Shown here piece after piece: positions 48,201 through 60,320 of a stretch of 64,000 nt of DNA. The stretch is from Hoplostethus atlanticus. Taxonomy: Eukaryota; Chordata; Actinopteri; Trachichthyiformes; Trachichthyidae. How positions within the stretch are numbered: position 1 is the stretch's first letter; each line of letters opens with the position of its first letter. The position numbers and the translations under genes are program-made. The notes beneath the pieces were generated by a model. It saw nothing but the letters and a program-made list of their open reading frames with translations. It had not been told where the DNA came from and made no database searches. Location of the stretch: NCBI GenBank assembly GCA_034670405.1, contig JAXDDX010000005.1:3506001-3570000 (forward strand), given 5' to 3'.

Positions 48201-51200
48201 TTAGCCAAGTACATTCGCACATACAAGGAATTTGACATGGTGACATTGGTGCATTTAAAAAACTAAAGGACTAAAAAACTAACAAACTTGAAACTTGAAG
48301 GTCTAAATAGAAATGCTTGAATGCTGTTTGAGCCATACGCTGATTTCTCTCCATGCTGCATGATCGAATGATCACTGCTGCTTAAACAACTTTCAGTGGC
48401 AACTGAGTTTATTGACAACTTACCACAACACCACCAAAGTGATGTCACCGTCATGCATGTCGTGCATCATGCATTTTGTACTCCTCTTACACCCTTCTCT
48501 GTTTCTTTTTCAGCCCCACTTTGTGATAAGACAGACATATTTGTACATGAATCTTACATAGTGCAGCTTTAAGTGCACAGTTCCGTCACTTTTGACAGAA
48601 TTAGACCAGTTTGCACGTTTGCTCATTTGTTGCTACTACCTTCTACTCAGATCTGTTCGGTGTGAGCATACTTTCACCATTATTTACAGCATAGCAAAAC
48701 GCACTATGGTAAAGATATACAGTACAGGGTAGGTTTATTGTAGACGCATTGTTTGACAACTGTTTATCTTCTATCATATAAAGCTGTGAACGTCATTCTT
48801 ACATTCCCCTCTGTGCACTGAATGAATGAGGGCCTGCTACAGTAAATCATCGCAACACCAGACTTTACTGTGTTAAGCTTCATTCAATAAAATCTCTATG
48901 TGGGAAGATGCCCACCAAACCACATAGACGTACACATTCTCACCAGCCACCCTGAAGACTGAAGTCACTCATAGCTGAACATTTGTGTGGATATTCAATA
49001 TCTTTAAATTTGACCATTTTCGTGTTAAAAGCAACAGGTATTCACTGTTTCCCCCAGAATTGTATTCTTGTCAGGGTGGAAAAGCATCTGAAACAGCATT
49101 TAGAGCATCATGGGACACTAAAACGCTCCATTGAAACCCAAAGTAATGTGTATGTGGGTTAGCAGCTCTTTGAGGCAGGGTGACCCACTGCACCGATTCA
49201 ATGGTAAACTGGTACACATCACTGCCTTTACATTACTTTACAAAAAACATAATTGAACAATGATAATAAATAAAATTTGCAAAGATAATACAATGACATT
49301 GCAGGTTTTACAGACTGTTTTATAGCTGTATCATATTGCTGGCTGATATGTAATAAAAGGCCAGTATTGTCCTGAAATATTGGTCCTGGTTTAATAGCAC
49401 GAGGGACAGATACAGCAGATCCTGCTGCTGAACCGGCCGTAAGGAACAATGAACAGACAGAGGTATATTTACATCTGTAGCCCAGTGAAGTAGGCAGATT
49501 ATCAGCACTCTGGGAAGCTAAATGACCATCACCGAGAATAATGTCAATCAGTTTGATTGCACAGTTCCTCTTGGCCACTTCGCTCAAGTGTACCTGTTAA
49601 CAACGAGAGACCTCAAATGCAGTATCTATTTCAAGCTTTTTAATAGTCACTATGCAATTATTTTGCCGCTATGTGATTACTGTTTCCTCTGCCCACCTGT
49701 TCAGGTGTTGAATAGGAGTCATTTGGAGGTATATGGTGGTGGTATAGGTGTATATATGGTTCTATATATGGGTGTATATATGGTTGTATATAGGTGTATA
49801 TATGGTTCTATATATGTGTGTATATATATATGGATGTGTAAGGTGCAGCCTTGCCCTTTACTGATTAGTGTGTATAGGTTAATGTAACTCTGACACACCG
49901 CAGTAGTGACCTCTTCTAATCGTCTGTCAAGAAAAGAAAAGGCTGCAGCACACGGTACAATGCACTTCAAGGTATTGACAGAGAGTGCCACAACTGAACT
50001 AGGACACACCCTATACGTGGCTGGCAGCGTTACCATCAGCCACCATCATCTTATCATCATCAAAAACATGTAACATCCCAAAAAAAACTATTACTTGATT
50101 TATGCTTCTGGATAACACTCATTCAAGGGCTTACATGGTTACTAGGTGTTTGTACACAATGCTGGTTCCCTGACTAGATTGTAATCCATTACATTACTCC
50201 AACTCAATGATTTAGATTACTTGTCAGTCAATTAAGCACTACTTTGACTCCCAAATCTTACAGAATGTGAAGTTCAACAAGCCCGAACACTTCTTGTTCC
50301 AGGTTGACTTTTTTTTTTTACTAGAATCTATAATCCTGTTATTCCAAGTGGTGCAAATGAGTGTTTATGATCTCATTTCCAAAATGATTTTCCCCTTTAG
50401 AGTAGCAGTGCGTTAATACATACCTTTTTCTTTGAAGCCTCTGACTTTTTGGACATATTTCTTAGCTTTTTGTGCAAGTGATTTAAAACCTGTGAGCAAA
50501 GAAATACAGGTGAGACGCACTTTGAATTCTGCAATAATACTTGCTCTACCATGTGAATAGTTAAAGTGATTATAAGGGCTTTGCTTACCTTTGCGTAACA
50601 GAAGGAAATCAGCAGAAGGGGCAACACGTAGCCAAAAACAAACGTGCAAACCACGTAGACCTTCTTCTGGTTTTGATCTGGCCACACTTCCCAGCAAAAG
50701 GTGTGATTCACCCCTCTCTGAAAGATGTTCTGGTAGTACATCACGGGCGCCGCCATGGCCAGAGACAGTATCCAAATGACCACCACTCCGATGAAGGCGT
50801 GCTTGGCCACCCGGATCGAGGACGACTTTCTGGAGTGCACGATGGCAATGTAGCGGTCCACGGACATGGCCGACAGGGTGAAGATGCTCACCAGCATGGA
50901 CACGGTGAAGAAGTAATGGATGAACTTGCAAATGAACGCGCCCAGCACCCACGTCGGCATCATGTAGATGGTCGACTGGAAAGGGATGCAGAAGAGCAGG
51001 TAGGAGAGGTCCGCGATGCTGAGGTTGAGGATGAATATGTTGGTGGTGCTCCGCGGTTTGCCCGGCTTGCTCCGGGCCAGCACGGTGATCACCATGGAGT
51101 TCCCCAGCACGCCGAGCGTAAAGATGAGCCCGAACACCAGAAGCGTGATGAAATTATCCGTGCCGATCCCGAATAAAAGTTTCTGGTCCTCCTCCTCTTC

Positions 51201-51260
51201 CTCCAGCCTGCTGAGGTTCCACGGCTCTTCCAAGAGGACGCCGAACTCGGACAAGTTCAT
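41893..51260 (-). CDS. galr1: Galanin receptor type 1, three exons, 352 codons
   Basis: Rhodopsin-like GPCR for the neuropeptide galanin, normally Gi-coupled at the plasma membrane. Exons: 51260-50589, 50489-50424, 42213-41893, all GT..AG, phase 0. N-terminus has glycosylation sites NLS (N2, N15) and an acidic run EEEEED; TM1 follows FGIGTDNFITLL. Diagnostic stretches: ARSKPGKPRSTTN (IC loop 1), LPF-type FCIPFQSTIYMMPTWVLGAF (TM2-ECL1), conserved Cys in GAFICKF and HTFCWEVW, DRY in SVDRYIAIVHSRKSSS, VVCTFVFGYVLPLLLISFCY (TM5). Exon 2 encodes VLNHLHKKLRNMSKKSEASK; exon 3 has SWLPHHVVHLW (TM6), NSSVNPVIYAFLSENF (TM7) and ends DTPSSTNCTSV, close to mammalian GALR1 (349 aa). Three-exon layout with a short middle exon matches GALR1, not GALR2/3. 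All exons are intact. Teleosts have two paralogues; which one this is cannot be told here. Confidence 0.97.
42333..42535. mobile_element. Tc1-type MITE in galr1 intron 2
   Basis: Ends CTGTGCAAAAGTCTTAGGCA and tagttttgcacag, TA at 42331-42332 and 42536-42537. Same family as 31812-33362; no coding. Confidence 0.85.
42538..44087. other. galr1 intron 2, part without elements
   Basis: No supported gene. A low-repeat block at 43180-43400 with taattag and taattcattag words looks like a candidate conserved intronic element, unproven. Confidence 0.3.
44088..45378 (-). pseudogene. Decayed Tc1-like transposon in galr1 intron 2
   Basis: Minus strand, from inverted ends (acaaatgttg / caacatttgtga): HTH region decayed, then [20 protein letters not shown]-like block in several frames (44863-44627) and, near 44470-44400, a WIGQVKVMT*TQLRCCQDLK-like scrap of the DDE C-terminus. 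Several stops; dead. Confidence 0.75.
46917..47703. repeat. 31-bp satellite bounded by inverted repeats
   Basis: 47230-47650 holds about 12 copies of a 31-bp unit (gtttgatatcttgcgataac, gagataattaa). Outer inverted pair: tggaaatcaagagcggccat (46917 on) against the inverse of atggctgctctcggcttcca (47684-47703). Units themselves contain short palindromes around cttgagataacgag. Likely a DNA-transposon derivative with an expanded internal satellite; located in galr1 intron 2. Confidence 0.8.
48189..48275. repeat. Dispersed repeat copy A
   Basis: Shares acatacaaggaatttg[at]c and attta...gccaa words with 60040-60120, so both belong to one dispersed family, probably the inverse of a LINE 3' end. 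Confidence 0.5.
49735..49835. repeat. Degenerate ggtgtatatatggttctata tandem repeat
   Basis: About six imperfect units of 14-20 bp, in galr1 intron 2. Confidence 0.8.
50424..50489 (-). CDS. galr1: galr1 exon 2 (22 codons, third intracellular loop)
   Basis: 66 nt between an acceptor (tttgctcacag) and a donor (gtatgtat). Lys-rich, intracellular loop 3, phase 0 at both edges. Intron 1 is only 99 bp and free of stops, so it can be mistaken for coding. Confidence 0.94.
50589..51260 (-). CDS. galr1: galr1 exon 1 (codons 1-224)
   Basis: 672 nt from the ATG at 51260 to CAAAG before GTAAGC. Encodes the extracellular N-terminus through TM5. Reading on past the donor gives a false extension (VSKALIITLT...) that must be spliced out. 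Confidence 0.96.
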
Positions 51261-51591
51261 GTTTTGTTTTTTTGTTTTTTTATTTTCTTACAGATGAACT
51301 TCACACTTCACACACGAGCTCTGCGCATCCCTGCAAGACGCACTGCTGCTTTATGGCGGAGAGCTCTCATGGCACGACTTGAGTCTCCAGTGCGTTTCTA
51401 TTAAAGTCTAGGCTATGTAAGACTAATAATAATAATAATAATATTTTTTACATGAGCTGAAATCCTCCAAAGCCATCCAGTGAACTGTACAACATCTATC
51501 AGGTCAGGTTCTCCGTCTTTCCGCTGCGCGTCTTGGAGTCGCTCCCCGGTGCGCACCTGATGCCTCTGCGCCGCCGCGCTGAACGGCTCAG

Positions 51592-51653
51592 TATTTATAT
51601 GCGCCTCGACTTTTCGCGTTACAGTAGGGGTTGGGCTGTTCCGTGTAACGTCA
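51592..51653 (-). promoter_or_regulatory. galr1: galr1 promoter: TATA box and CRE half-site
   Basis: Minus strand shows TATAAATA at 51599-51592, about 330 bp before the ATG, within a GC-richer stretch, and TGACGT (a cAMP-response half-site) at 51653-51648, about 50 bp upstream of it. Initiation near 51565 would give a 5' UTR of about 300 nt. Motif reading only. Confidence 0.5.
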
Positions 51654-51660
51654 GCACCCA

Positions 51661-51888
51661 GGAAAACCACCTCCCAAGAAATAGTGGGGCGAAAAAATCT
51701 AGGCTTTGTTTCCTTAGCACTGCAATTTGGATGGCGCAGGCCAGCATTTGCTTGGATACAGTCAGAAACTGCTGAATTGGGAGTGGGTGGTGTTCAGTGT
51801 TATATGTTCTCTGTTTTTAATCCGTGTTTTACCAGACAACACCCATTGTTACTTGAAGCAATGGGTGTTGGAGGTGTTGGAGGGAGGG

Positions 51889-51960
<72 letters not shown>

Positions 51961-52549
51961 CACTGGGAGCTGCCCAGTGCAACCACAGTCTTCTACTGCT
52001 GGCCACTGGGAACTGCCCAGTACAACAGGATAGAGTGCTGCTATGGATCTGAGATGTCAGACGTGTTATCACCTTCGATTCAAAGATTCATTGGACATAT
52101 TCAATCTACACTCTTCAGTTATTATGAACAGAATTTCAAATTTCATACAAAGATGCAACTCAAAGGGAATATGATTCAAAAACATCAAAGAGGCATAAAA
52201 ACAATTGAAAGTGTAAAACAGTATATTAGAAAGAAAGTACAAGTGTCAAGTATGGTTAAACAAACTTAAAGTAGTAATCCGTGAGATCCTCTTTTTGATG
52301 TTTTTTTAATTTAGTCTCCATCTTTGCCTCTCAGCCTCACTGTGGTGTTTCTGCACTGCTCTTCCTGTCTTTCTCCTTAGATTTACAGTTGATGGAGTTT
52401 GAGTTTCTTTGTTTTCTTTGTCTGTTCAGCCACGGTGGCTATCGCTGCTCATGCTAACTATCCAGTTCTTCCTTTGTTGATTCCAAACAAAGCGGACATG
52501 TAAAACGCATCGCTTCCTATGCGCCAGAGGATTTTTCAGGTGTTTAGAA
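51661..52549. other. galr1 upstream region with a CA microsatellite
   Basis: 51891-51958 is an uninterrupted (CA)n of about 34 units. No supported gene; the apparent ORFs cross the CA run and have no protein character. Confidence 0.5.
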
Positions 52550-52689
52550 CAGTGGTTCTCAATCCAGTCCTCAAGGACCACCTGTCCTGGAGGTTGTATC
52601 TCCGGCCTTACTCATGATACTTTAATTGGTTCAGGTGTGCCTGAGTAAGGCTGGAGCTGAAACCTCCAGGACTGGATTGAGAACCACTG
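52550..52689. mobile_element. 140-bp hAT MITE with perfect 8-bp TSD
   Basis: Ends CAGTGGTTCTCAATCCAGTC and its inverse; whole element is a near palindrome (ggaggttgtatctccggcct / aggctggagctgaaacctcc). TSD GTTTAGAA at 52542-52549 and 52690-52697. Confidence 0.95.
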
Positions 52690-52697
52690 GTTTAGAA

Positions 52698-55167
52698 CAG
52701 CAGATGGAAAAGCTTTCATGAACTGGCTAGAGGTTGGATCACTGTCAGCGACCATCACGGTTATTGTGGAAGAAATTATGTCTTAATCATCGTGTCTTAT
52801 ATTTTAATCACTGTAACCATTCAGAGTAATATGAATGTGTTATACACGTCTCTAGTGCTAGTATGAGGTAATCCTGACTGACTTATCATGTGACATGTCT
52901 ATGTGAATGAATACTTATGTTCTATCTGTCCACATGAATGTATTGCTTGTGTGAACCCAAACTGAAGGCTGATCCCATGAGAGACTTAAGAAACCTTCAA
53001 CACAGTACATATTGTTCAGTCTAGGTTGAGAATAACCTTGCAGATGTTTAGAAACTACCCCCTTCCTGTCATTCCCTCTTTATAATCACTGTTCAGATCT
53101 GCAGACCCTACCCTGTGTGTGTATATCTCTCCTGAGCGCTCAGCTATTGCAAATAAATATACTCAAGTAAATCATGACTTGACTCTGAGCTCTTAATCTT
53201 TAGTTAACGATTTTATTCAACAGTTATTTATATGGAAATGTCATACATTATTACTTTCACCACAATCAAATCCAGTGGTAAATGTTGTGTGTGCAGGGCT
53301 ACATGGAGCAAATCAACTCACGGCAAACAAATCATCCGGAGTACATTTGACTTTGACAGAATTTGAGGTCCGCTTGACTCCAAACCTCCCAGAAAGGCTT
53401 TGGATTCAAGTGTCCTTGTTGTTCCTGCATCCTACGTTTTGCCTTTTTTTCCAAATTCCACCTGGCGACGAGTGCAACGCGTTGCGCTTGTGTAACAGTG
53501 GTCTTACGGACAGTGATTCTCTCCGCGTTCCTCTTTTCTCCATTCGTTGTTGTTCTGCCCGCTCTTATTTTTGACATCCTTTCTTGCTGCTTTGGACTCA
53601 GCTGTGCGCGGAAATGAATCAGTGAACTCTGCCAGCGGCTATGGCAACCGAGCTGAAAAGGCAGACAGGTGAGGGCGGGTCACCGCAGAACAATTCAACC
53701 GTCTGTGCTCCTGTAAGGTCAGGGATCAAACTGACCAAAACATCAATCTGGCTAAGTCCGGATGTGACCTGATTGAACGTGACCTCTAAATGGCATGTTT
53801 GTCATTCAAAAGGTTAGACCAGCAACAAAGCAAAACAAAACCAATTGAGAAAAAATAAATAGACAACAGCACATTCTGCCTATATGCTGTAAATTCACAC
53901 ATTTTTCTTCATATCCTCTAAGTTTGTCATTTGCTGTACTGTATATTGCATCCATATCCAGTCATTTCTTTCTCTCAGTAAGTTCCAATGCTGTTAATTT
54001 GCACCTTATAATAATACTTAACATTTTCTAGTGTTGAAACTGTGGGTTGCATCTGCTAATAACACCTCTTATTTGCTCTATTGATTCTATTTTTACTTTT
54101 ACTAGTTGCTGCTGCAATAACCCACTTTCCCCCGCTGGCATCATTTCAGTTTCATCTTACCTTAAAAGCATATTGCATCTTCGGTATCCTATTCTCTAAT
54201 GTGTTTAAACAAGTCTAGTGGCACCTATGGGTGATGCCTATTTGTCCCAATAATAACAGTAAGACACCGAGATTGTGATGACACCCAATAACCAATGTGA
54301 AAATCACTTCTCCCTATGGATGTGAGAACATGTCATCCCATTTGGTGCACCAGCAGCCTTTTACAGTAGCTTGTTTTCTCTCAACAGTTAATGCATGAGG
54401 AATGGATATCTTCCACTAGATGGGGCTCTTCTGTATTGAAGGGATGCATTCGAGGCTTGTCTGATTCAACTGTGATGGGAATCTATTGTGGATGACTTTG
54501 TGTCCATTTGAATGAGCGATGCTGCTGCTGTCTCTGGCAGATGGACGCTACCGATTCCCGGTGTAATGGCGGGTGGAGATAATGAGAACATTACACCAGC
54601 CAATTTAATTTTACAAAGTCATGCAAGTTAATCTGTTTGGTTCGAAACGGCAATTGAATATATAGTTCCAAAAAGCGGGGTGCATAAATGCATAAATATA
54701 GTTCCAAACTTTGGGGTGCATAAATGCATAAATACATCATTTCTCCTCATTTTGTTCATGTCGCAGCTTTTCCCTCAGACGTTCTGCATTGAAATGTAAG
54801 TTTCCCCCGGGTTTGTTTGAGTGTCTCTCAGCAGAGGATACTGATGAGTGCCACGAGTAAGAAATGCTTTCACCCGCAAAACTATCTCTCTTGCAGTATC
54901 TCCCAATATCTAATCAGGCCCACATGCTGATTTTCTGTCAGAGAGATGAAGCGGGACCAGTTGGGGATGTTAAGGACGTTGCTTGTGTTGTTTTCAAAGT
55001 CCTCTAACAGTAAGACAAAGGGGGGGGAGATGAAAATGACCTGCCATCACGGGTTGAGTTCTGGCTTGGAAAACCTTTTGATTATTTCCATCAGTCGTCT
55101 TAATTGCGTAGCGACACACAATAAAAAGTCACACTGCACCAGCAGGTAAGCCAAGTTCAAGTTCAAG

Positions 55168-55212
<45 letters not shown>

Positions 55213-55671
55213 GGGTTAGGGTTAGCCGCCCGACATATTGAGACAGTATTGGCCTTTTATTCAAATCTGTCCCAGTCATGTTGTCCACCTCTGATATGAT
55301 GGATATGATAGTTTGGTTGATTACATATTTATTGCAGAATTGATTAAAACTGTCTGAGGAGCTCTTAATGTGAAATCACACTCATGGGGCATTTCAATCA
55401 GATTCCACCCATGAATATGTATTAATATTATTCTGATTTCATTTTTCATTTTTTATTTCTGATTATTTCGTGTTTCAGTGTCGTGTTTTAGTGCCACATG
55501 GTGTAAATGCTGTTCCAAAGGCTTTTGCACCCTGCCAAGTTCTCTGGGAAATTATTATGAAAACGGTCAAATTTAAACACATCCAATATCTAAAATGTCA
55601 GCTATCAACCGCTTCAAAATAAAAGATATCAGTGTCGGTATTGGCCTTAAAACCCCCTAGTTGGTCAAACC

Positions 55672-55702
<31 letters not shown>

Positions 55703-56722
55703 CTGTATTGTATTTATTTACCATGGTTGGACGTGGCCGGGGCCCTGTCTCTCTGTGTGTGATGTTATCACGTTTTTTTCCCCCCCACTCTGCGTGATTA
55801 AGTCTAAAAGGAGAAACCAGGCAACGTTTAATATCCATCGAGTTTCTTTGAGGTCATCAGCCGGATGTGCAACGGTAAGGTGAAACCTGTCTTCAAATGC
55901 CTATCCAATAGCTCACTACTAGCCCTTTTGTTGGGAATGATTCTTCAACCACAACTTCAGCAGCCCCAAGAACACTCAATACATTTCTTTGGTATTATTA
56001 TATGCTTTGAATGGACACACGATTTTCAGAGGTGACCCTACTTCATCCTGCTATCACCAAGGACATTTCACTCCAGTACTGTTCTGCTGCTGTTACATGA
56101 ATTACCCCTATGTATGCTACAGGGAACTATTGGCTGTGTTTACATGTACATGTGTAGCTAACCCGGCTTTTGGCCACATTCTGGTTAAGGTCTTTTTCAG
56201 GTTAAGCTGTTTACCTTTGATACCCTGTGATTGAGTCTTGATGAATAAACCAGTTAACAGAATGCCGTTGTCTTAATGTGTTGAGCTCTCAGGGCCACCG
56301 TACCATTCTCATATGTATGATACATGAACTTTCTTTTGGCATTTTTCAGTTTTTTTTAGGACCCTCTAATACCAGTTTGTCTGTAGCACAGCCCGTTAAG
56401 TCCACACACATACACACACACACACATACATGCACACACACAAACGCATGTGCGCGCACACACGCACACGCACACACACATACACACACACACAGACGTC
56501 CACCATTAGAAAGTTACCAAGTGCTTTACAACCAAGACAAACTGAACAAATGACAAATGGTTCCAGCCATAGGGATGAAACAAATGGAATGAGCTATTAA
56601 TTTGTCAGGATACACCTAATGCAGAATAAAATGTATTATCATTGTATTGCAAATTTCCATGAAAGGCCCAGATGTCCAGACAACAGGTGAAGAGGGTTAC
56701 TTTCATTATGACGCAACAATAC
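52698..56722. other. Intergenic with simple repeats
   Basis: No supported gene. Contains a ~43-bp two-copy repeat at 54655-54742 (atagttccaaa...gtgcataaatgcataaat), (TG)n at 55166-55210 running into TTAGGGTTAGGGTTAG, (TG)n at 55675-55702, and a CA-rich tract at 56403-56493. Confidence 0.5.
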
Positions 56723-57264
56723 TGTTATGGTATCACAAGGTTAGACCCAAATGCAGAACCGAACACGGAGTTGAATGAACAATGGTTTATTGGGAAAGGG
56801 GAGACCGGGGGGTAGGCAGGAGCGGAGACAGAGGAAGGAGCTGGAGGCGGAAGCGGGGAGAGCCGGAGGGACTGGTGGCGAGCGTGGCAGGCAGATGATG
56901 AGCAGGTAGGCAGGCAGGGAGAAAAGCGGTATGGCTGGGTACGGGTTGAGATCCTGGGGTGAGGAGAGACACGGTTAGTAAGGAAGGAATTCACAAGGCT
57001 TAGGAAATACTTCGTAGTAGTAGAAGTAGTAGGCCGGGAACGTGAGCTAACCACACTGGCTGAATCAACGATCTGGCGATGAGTGGGTGGAAAGCCGGGG
57101 TACTTGTACTGGAGGTGATGGTTGATGAATGGCAGGTGTGCGGAGTGGAGCAGGTGAATGGGAGATGGTGATGAGCCGGAGTCAGAAGCCACGCCCGCCA
57201 ACACACACAGACAGACAGAGACAGACATGTAGACCACACTGGAGGCACGGCCGAGACCGTGACA
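56723..57264 (-). repeat. Solo LTR with 5-bp TSD
   Basis: Minus strand begins TGTCACGGTCTCGGCCGTGC and ends CTTGTGATACCATAACA, flanked by AATAC at 56718-56722 and 57265-57269. AATAAA near its end (cccaataaaccattg) followed by ctgcatttgggtc, a common fish gypsy LTR end. No internal region, so a solo LTR left by recombination. It stands 230 bp upstream of the next gene start, in opposite orientation. Confidence 0.85.
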
Positions 57265-57493
57265 AATACAGCAATAGAACGTTCAGGTTATGAAATGCCT
57301 GGACCCTCCTGGAAACTTCAGTCCATACCAAATCGCCACCTATGTGCCTGCGTTTACTTACTTTACCTGCAACTTTTGTTATACCTGCGACTACTGTTAT
57401 ACTGTACTTGCGATTACTGTTATTCCTGCAACTATTGTATACAATACTTTTGTTTTGTTGTATATTACTTTTGTTATACAATTGTATTACAAC

Positions 57494-59711
57494 ATGACTG
57501 AACCTGCTTCTACATCTGTCCAGGTGAGATTCACAACATTGTTTTGTTCATTTTCTCTGAATTATGTCTGAAACCTCCTCAAGTTGCATTTTCATCACTT
57601 TCCTCTCTCAGGTGTACATTCAGAGCCCTGAATACCTGAGCGCTGTAGAGCTCTGCTGGGATGAGCGCTGTTTCCATCACCAGGTAAAATCACCACGTTT
57701 CATCAAAACCTTATTTCCTTCATTAAAAATCTGCCTTTGGTGCGACCGTCTGTGTTTTACTGCTTCCCTCTGCAGAAGATGCTGATGAAACAGTTTCTTG
57801 TTCTCCGAAGCGGTGATGCCCAGGAGCTTCTGCCCAGCTGCTTCGTACTGGAGGACATGAGCGACTGGCTCATATCCCAGAGGAAACTCACCCCTGAGAA
57901 GTGAGTTCACATGCTGTGTCATGTATTGGATGATGTAGGCGTCTGAATGTACTGAATGCTGTCACTTCGAGCTAGTGTGATTAGAGTTAGTGTAGTGCAT
58001 AGACAGGAAAGCTGAGTGGATCTCTGTTTGATTTGAAGGCTCTGGTTTGCAACGTCCGAGGAAGGGAGCGACTTCACTCGCTTGGTAAGAGATAGGAGAT
58101 TAGGGAAGGGAGCGAGGAAAGGTTCTAGTTCATGTTGGTATACTTTCACTCCTACTCCGGTGTGACCTGCTGTGTTCTGTTTGAAGGCGTTGTGGGTCAA
58201 CACCAACCTCATGATGCGAACCATGGAGCTCCAGGCTACTAGAGAGTTGAACCTCAGTCCCAATCAGGACATGGCTTCAGGAGACCTCTCCTATCCGTAA
58301 GTCTCATACTATATATAATGTATACCATAAATACCACTGTCCCTCTATAGCGGTTTGTTTGTGTCTAATTCCAGTACTGACAAAGTAAAAGCCGAGGTCG
58401 CCCAAGGAATGAGGACCATTTCCCGCACAGTGACCTTCCATCCATGCTCTAAGTTGTGCTGTTCAACCGATGTGCTGGTGGACCTGGTGCCAAGGCTGCT
58501 GCTGAGCTGATGAACCAGACGGCTCAAACCCCCGCCCACGACAGAGCCTTTAAGGCCCTGAGCGACCTGGCTGTCACCATGGTGCTGGAGGTTTTGAGCA
58601 AGCTGCCTTCTACTCTGAAGAGCCCGGACACCCAAGTCCACTACTCCAGAGCCACTGGGATCCGCACGGTCTGTCCGACGCAGGATTGCTAAACTCGGCA
58701 GCATCGAGGAGCTTAACAGCGCTCTGGACTCCTGGAGCCCCAGCCTGATCAGGAGCATCACCGAAGCAGTGACCACCCAGGTCCAGAAGCTGTTTGGGAA
58801 CCCTCAAGGCTCCATCCTGCCCCAAGCCATCTTGAGCTGGCTGTCAGAGAGCAAGGCAAACGCTCAAAACATCACAGTGCCACCAAAAAAACACCAGGAA
58901 ATAGTGCTGCACCTTGAAACCATCAGGAAGATAATTGGTCTGACAGTTATCTACGTACATGATGGAAACACTGAGTCTCCTATTGAGCTAGACAACTGGC
59001 CCATTATTGCTGAGGTGGAGAACATGCTTGCTCAATACAATGTGAAGGTGTCCAAGAGGGCGGAGAAGGTCAACTGGCACCTGGATCCACTAGAGTTCCC
59101 CAACATGGTGACCCAGATCCACAACAGCCTCCACAGTCTATTTGGCACCAAGCTCAATTTGAAGATGGCCCTTTCTCACAGGGTCCACACGATGACCAGA
59201 GCCATCACTCACCATGTAGTCCAGCAGATCCTCACACTGAGGGACACACTCTGTTGTAAGGACACAGTTGAGGTATATGACAATCAATGTTATGTCGATT
59301 CCTGTGACTCCCTTGACTCCCCTGACGACGGCCTGGAACACATCATCATATTGTTCCTAAAGAAGCTCCTCACTGCAACGGAGGAGACAGGAGACCGTTT
59401 GTCTATTTGTGTTGCTGTGTCTGCTCTCATTTCCTCGCTGGTCCACAGCATCGCAGACGGAGAAAGGCAGACCAGCATGCTGTGTCAGGAGTTGGAGGAG
59501 CTTAAGACCTCTGGTGGTTTCGGCCCCATGGCCGACATGCTTTATGTGGACTACAGGAGCAGGTTCTGCTCCTCCCTCGGCCTGGATGCTTTCAGAGACC
59601 CAAAGAGAAGTCTGCTGGTGGCCAACATGTTGGCCGATAAGCTGCTGTCCCGTTCCACCACCCACATTGAGCTGAACCAGGTGGGGAGAGCAACAGCTGA
59701 GCTCCGGTCTG
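57494..59711 (+). CDS. Unrecognised multi-exon helical protein gene
   Basis: Predicted exons: 57494-57523 (MTEPASTSVQ), 57612-57683 (VYIQSPEYLSAVELCWDERC), 57776-57900, 58039-58084, 58187-58296, 58375-59711; all GT..AG with matching phases. The last exon is long: KVKAEVAQGMRTISRTV, then a break near 58491 into the next frame (ELMNQTAQTPAHDRAFKAL, VTMVLEVLSKLPSTLKSP), a return near 58665 (KLGSIEELNSALDSWSPSLI) and 344 open codons of mostly helical sequence (LPQAILSWLSESKANAQN, ILFLKKLLTATEETGDRLSI, LVHSIADGERQT). A donor (GTAAGT) at 59712 implies more exons, not found. I know no family with these motifs; no signal peptide or membrane segment. Related style and MTEP start to the locus at 23-28 kb. 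Coding is convincing; intactness is not. Confidence 0.7.
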
Positions 59712-60039
59712 GTAAGTTATCTATCTGCTGCACAGTGTCTCGTCAACAATTTAGAAGCCTGTCGTTTCATACAGGTACATACGTGCCAATATTTATTGTA
59801 TGATTCTGTGATTTTAATGTGATTTTTACTGTGATTTTGTGACTTTACTCTGAGTGTCTTGGGGAGATTGTAGTATTGATCAACAACCCGATATAGGGAT
59901 GTTATGAAAATGTGATTCATATAGACTTGTGTTGTTGTTATTATATTATTGTTGTTATTGATGTCAAATCAAATCTTGAATAAATAAAGTAATTGACATT
60001 TGTATGTTATCGTATTTTTTTGATATGTTGTACCGCAAT

Positions 60040-60320
60040 TCAGAATCAGAATCAGGTTTATTGCCAATTATGTTTTCACATACAAGGAATTTGTCTTGGT
60101 GTTTGGTGCATAACAATAAACAATAACAATAAACAATAAACATAGCAAGAGAAAAATAAAAACAAGAATAAAATCAACTACTGTAAAGGCAAAGGTCAAG
60201 AATACAATATAAAATAGAGAAATTCACACTAAAATATATGAAAAGATATAAGAAATAAGAAAATAATAATAATAACAATAGAATAAAAAGAATATGTGCC
60301 ATATACATGTGCAAGTGTAT
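60040..60320. repeat. Dispersed repeat copy B
   Basis: cagaatcaggtttattgcca and cacatacaaggaatttgtct shared with 48189-48275, followed by an A-rich tail with acaataaa units. Confidence 0.55.

Noticed and set aside
50397..50588. Continuation of the galr1 exon 1 ORF through intron 1
   Set aside because: Intron 1 is stop-free by chance; known receptor sequence requires splicing at 50589/50489 and 50424/42213.
50673..51176. His/Gly-rich 167-codon plus ORF
   Set aside because: Antisense shadow of galr1 exon 1.
51727..52269. 180-codon plus ORF with poly-HT
   Set aside because: Crosses a (CA)n microsatellite; no homology signals and no splice or start context.
53332..53577. 81-codon basic minus ORF
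   Set aside because: No family resemblance, no splice context, opposite frame equally open; treated as chance.
56725..57237. 170-codon Ser/Pro-rich minus ORF
   Set aside because: Lies wholly within the solo LTR.
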